Shown one piece after another: positions 63,062 through 64,000 of a stretch of 64,000 nucleotides of DNA; positions within the stretch are counted from its first letter, which is position 1; each line of letters begins with the position of its first letter. Source of the stretch: Paenibacillus durus ATCC 35681 (lineage in GTDB: Bacteria > Bacillota > Bacilli > Paenibacillales > Paenibacillaceae); NCBI RefSeq assembly GCF_000993825.1, contig NZ_CP011114.1:4526001-4590000 (forward strand). The letters run 5' to 3'. Made by a program: the position numbers and the translations under genes. The notes beneath the pieces are model-generated. The model was not told the origin of the DNA, ran no database searches, and saw only the letters and a list, made by a program, of their open reading frames with translations.

Positions 63062-63474
63062 TCATCTCTCAATCAGCCGATTGCAGGACGTATCCCAGCG
63101 CCACAGGTCGGATCGCCCCTCCAAATGCAGCCCGCCATACCACTCGTCTTTGCCTTTTAGCAAGAGGTAGTCCTCTTCTCCAGCCAAGACCTTCCGGCCC
63201 AGCGCAGTTAGCGTGATCCTGCAATCGGCAAAAGAGGGTACCGCTTGACCAAAGCCGGGGAAAGCCTGCAATCCTTGAATATGCAGCAGCGGGTAGGGCT
63301 CTTCCGACATGTTCTTCAGATTGCGCCAATATTCCAGATCGCCCATGCCCAAAATATGCAGTTGCTCTCCAACCCGCCCGAATAAAGCGTGCGGTGTATA
63401 TTCCGCGCCTGCAGCGGCCTCCAAAGTAGCTTGCTCAATCAGCCCAAGTCCGTTATGAACAGATGGGATGCGGG
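63062..63474 (-). pseudogene. 3' part of a DUF1835-like gene cut by the TnpB element
   Basis: About 137 residues in frame up to the element's right end: HNGLGLIEQATLEAA, ALFGRVGEQLHILGMGDLEYW, LTALGRKVLAGEEDYLLLKG and WYGGLHLEG...LWRWD match the C-terminal half of DUF1835 proteins. The first six codons of the open frame come from the element. The 5' half must lie beyond the window. Confidence 0.7.
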
Positions 63475-64000
63475 TTGAACACTCCCCCACTTAGCTAACA
63501 CTTGAAGTGGGGGATTCTTGGGTAATCCCTTCTACTGAGGGGAATTCATTTCGATATTTTCTCACGAAAAATCGTAGACCAAGCGATCCCTGCGGTTCCC
63601 GCAGTTTTCCAAAGGAAAATCTGTACCGATCTTCCTAGAGTTTTAAGGTTTTTGCCTAGCAAAATATCTAAAGAGAAGGTAGGGGTGACGTTTAAACAGC
63701 AAGGCTCTTGATGTTCTGTGCGGCATTTTCATCCCGATCATGAAGGGTATGGCACGATGGACATTCCCATTGCCGCACAGACAATTTCTTTACTTCGGAA
63801 TGGATAGTGCCGCATACATGACACCTTTGGCTCGTTGGGGCGAACGTGTCAGCCACCTTCACCGAGCGTCCATACCATTCCGCTTTATACAAAAGCTGAC
63901 GGGCAAATTCACCCCAGGACGCATCGGCGATGGATTTGGCCAGCCGGTGATTTTTGAGCATGTTCGCCACGCTCAGATTTTCGATGCTGATCGTTTGGTT
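63475..64000 (-). mobile_element. TnpB element, copy 2 (partial, runs off the window)
   Basis: The right end is identical in layout to copy 1: TTGAA boundary, 9-bp hairpin (63484-63492 with 63505-63513) and about 200 bp of conserved right-end sequence. It is inserted in a DUF1835-like gene. The left end is outside the window. Confidence 0.85.
63692..64000 (-). CDS. tnpB: TnpB, copy 2, C-terminal part
   Basis: The last 102 residues of a TnpB almost identical to copy 1; over the final 92 residues I count six differences. The RuvC-II Glu (ISIENLSV), the zinc ribbon (CHVCG, CPSC) and the final Asp (DRDENAA) are all intact. The N-terminal part lies beyond 64000. Confidence 0.9.
   Translation of the reverse strand, partial: NQTISIENLSVANMLKNHRLAKSIADASWGEFARQLLYKAEWYGRSVKVADTFAPTSQRCHVCGTIHSEVKKLSVRQWECPSCHTLHDRDENAAQNIKSLAV

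Noticed and set aside
1..64000. tRNA, rRNA, CRISPR array, prophage or replication origin
   Set aside because: No cloverleaf, regularly spaced repeats, phage structural genes or DnaA-box cluster was noticed on either strand by eye; a covariance or repeat scan would be needed to exclude small cases.

Overview
The window looks like chromosomal DNA of a Paenibacillus-type Firmicute. Coding regions are mid-GC, Shine-Dalgarno sites are strong (AAGGAGG-like), TTG and GTG starts are common, and the gene families fit: a Spo0E-type phosphatase, hxlAB, gtfA with a LacI regulator, a YvaFED-like cluster and type B L31. No rRNA, tRNA, CRISPR array or prophage was seen. The genes are mostly housekeeping, transport and stress functions in short operons, usually closed by clear hairpin terminators. 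AT-rich accessory patches interrupt this at about 0-2.5 kb, 28.2-31.1 kb and 52.7-54.5 kb.

Layout. 0-3.5 kb: a truncated GrpB-family gene, two small membrane proteins, two methyltransferases and a type I toxin-antitoxin locus with a 27-residue holin-like toxin. 3.5-7.4 kb: a potABCD polyamine ABC transporter. 7.5-13.1 kb: an aromatic-acid-exporter-like protein, flavin reductase, EamA transporter, aldo/keto reductase and secreted subtilase. 13.2-15.8 kb: hybrid cluster protein (hcp) divergent from a Crp/Fnr regulator, with two palindromes between them. 15.8-20.5 kb: a c-di-GMP cluster (cupin/HD-GYP, a secreted helical protein, a 1003-residue sensor-PAS-GGDEF-EAL protein). 20.65-22.08 kb: an IS200/IS605-type TnpB element. 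22.1-24.8 kb: sucrose phosphorylase and its LacI regulator. 24.8-28.1 kb: YciI, luciferase-like oxidoreductase, peptidase T and an HxlR regulator.

28.2-31.1 kb holds an AT-rich four-gene signalling operon: a HAD-fold protein that has lost its catalytic aspartates, a membrane histidine kinase, a LuxR-type response regulator and a Spo0E-like phosphatase. It lies between the HxlR gene and hxlAB (formaldehyde fixation). 32.7-38.1 kb: MATE exporter, diguanylate cyclase, L31 type B. 37.1-41.4 kb: an operon of a K+ channel, DUF350 protein, lipoprotein, glutathionylspermidine-synthase-like ATP-grasp enzyme and a Ser-rich membrane protein. 41.6-52.6 kb: TetR-SMR-DUF5360, an MFS exporter, Gfo/Idh/MocA oxidoreductase, ArsR-SRPBCC, AEC transporter, a decayed permease, EcsC, and DJ-1/PfpI with a second HxlR regulator. 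53-54.4 kb: a secreted zinc protease with an Asp third ligand, and a membrane-anchored partner.

54.6-57.1 kb carries the most unusual operon: a multi-cluster radical SAM enzyme of the tetraether/membrane-spanning-lipid synthase type, a divergent Lgt-fold protein lacking the key Lgt histidine, and a small zinc-finger membrane protein. 57.3-62.9 kb: a MarR-controlled NAD(P)H oxidoreductase, an SDR enzyme with a third HxlR regulator, NudC, a cupin and a soluble chemotaxis receptor. The window ends inside a second copy of the TnpB element, inserted into a DUF1835-like gene.

One cross-locus observation ties distant parts together. The promoters of hxlA, the DJ-1 gene and the SDR gene share a 40-bp site of identical spacing, and each lies near, or in a region with, an HxlR-family regulator. 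This points to a common thiol/electrophile or aldehyde stress regulon.
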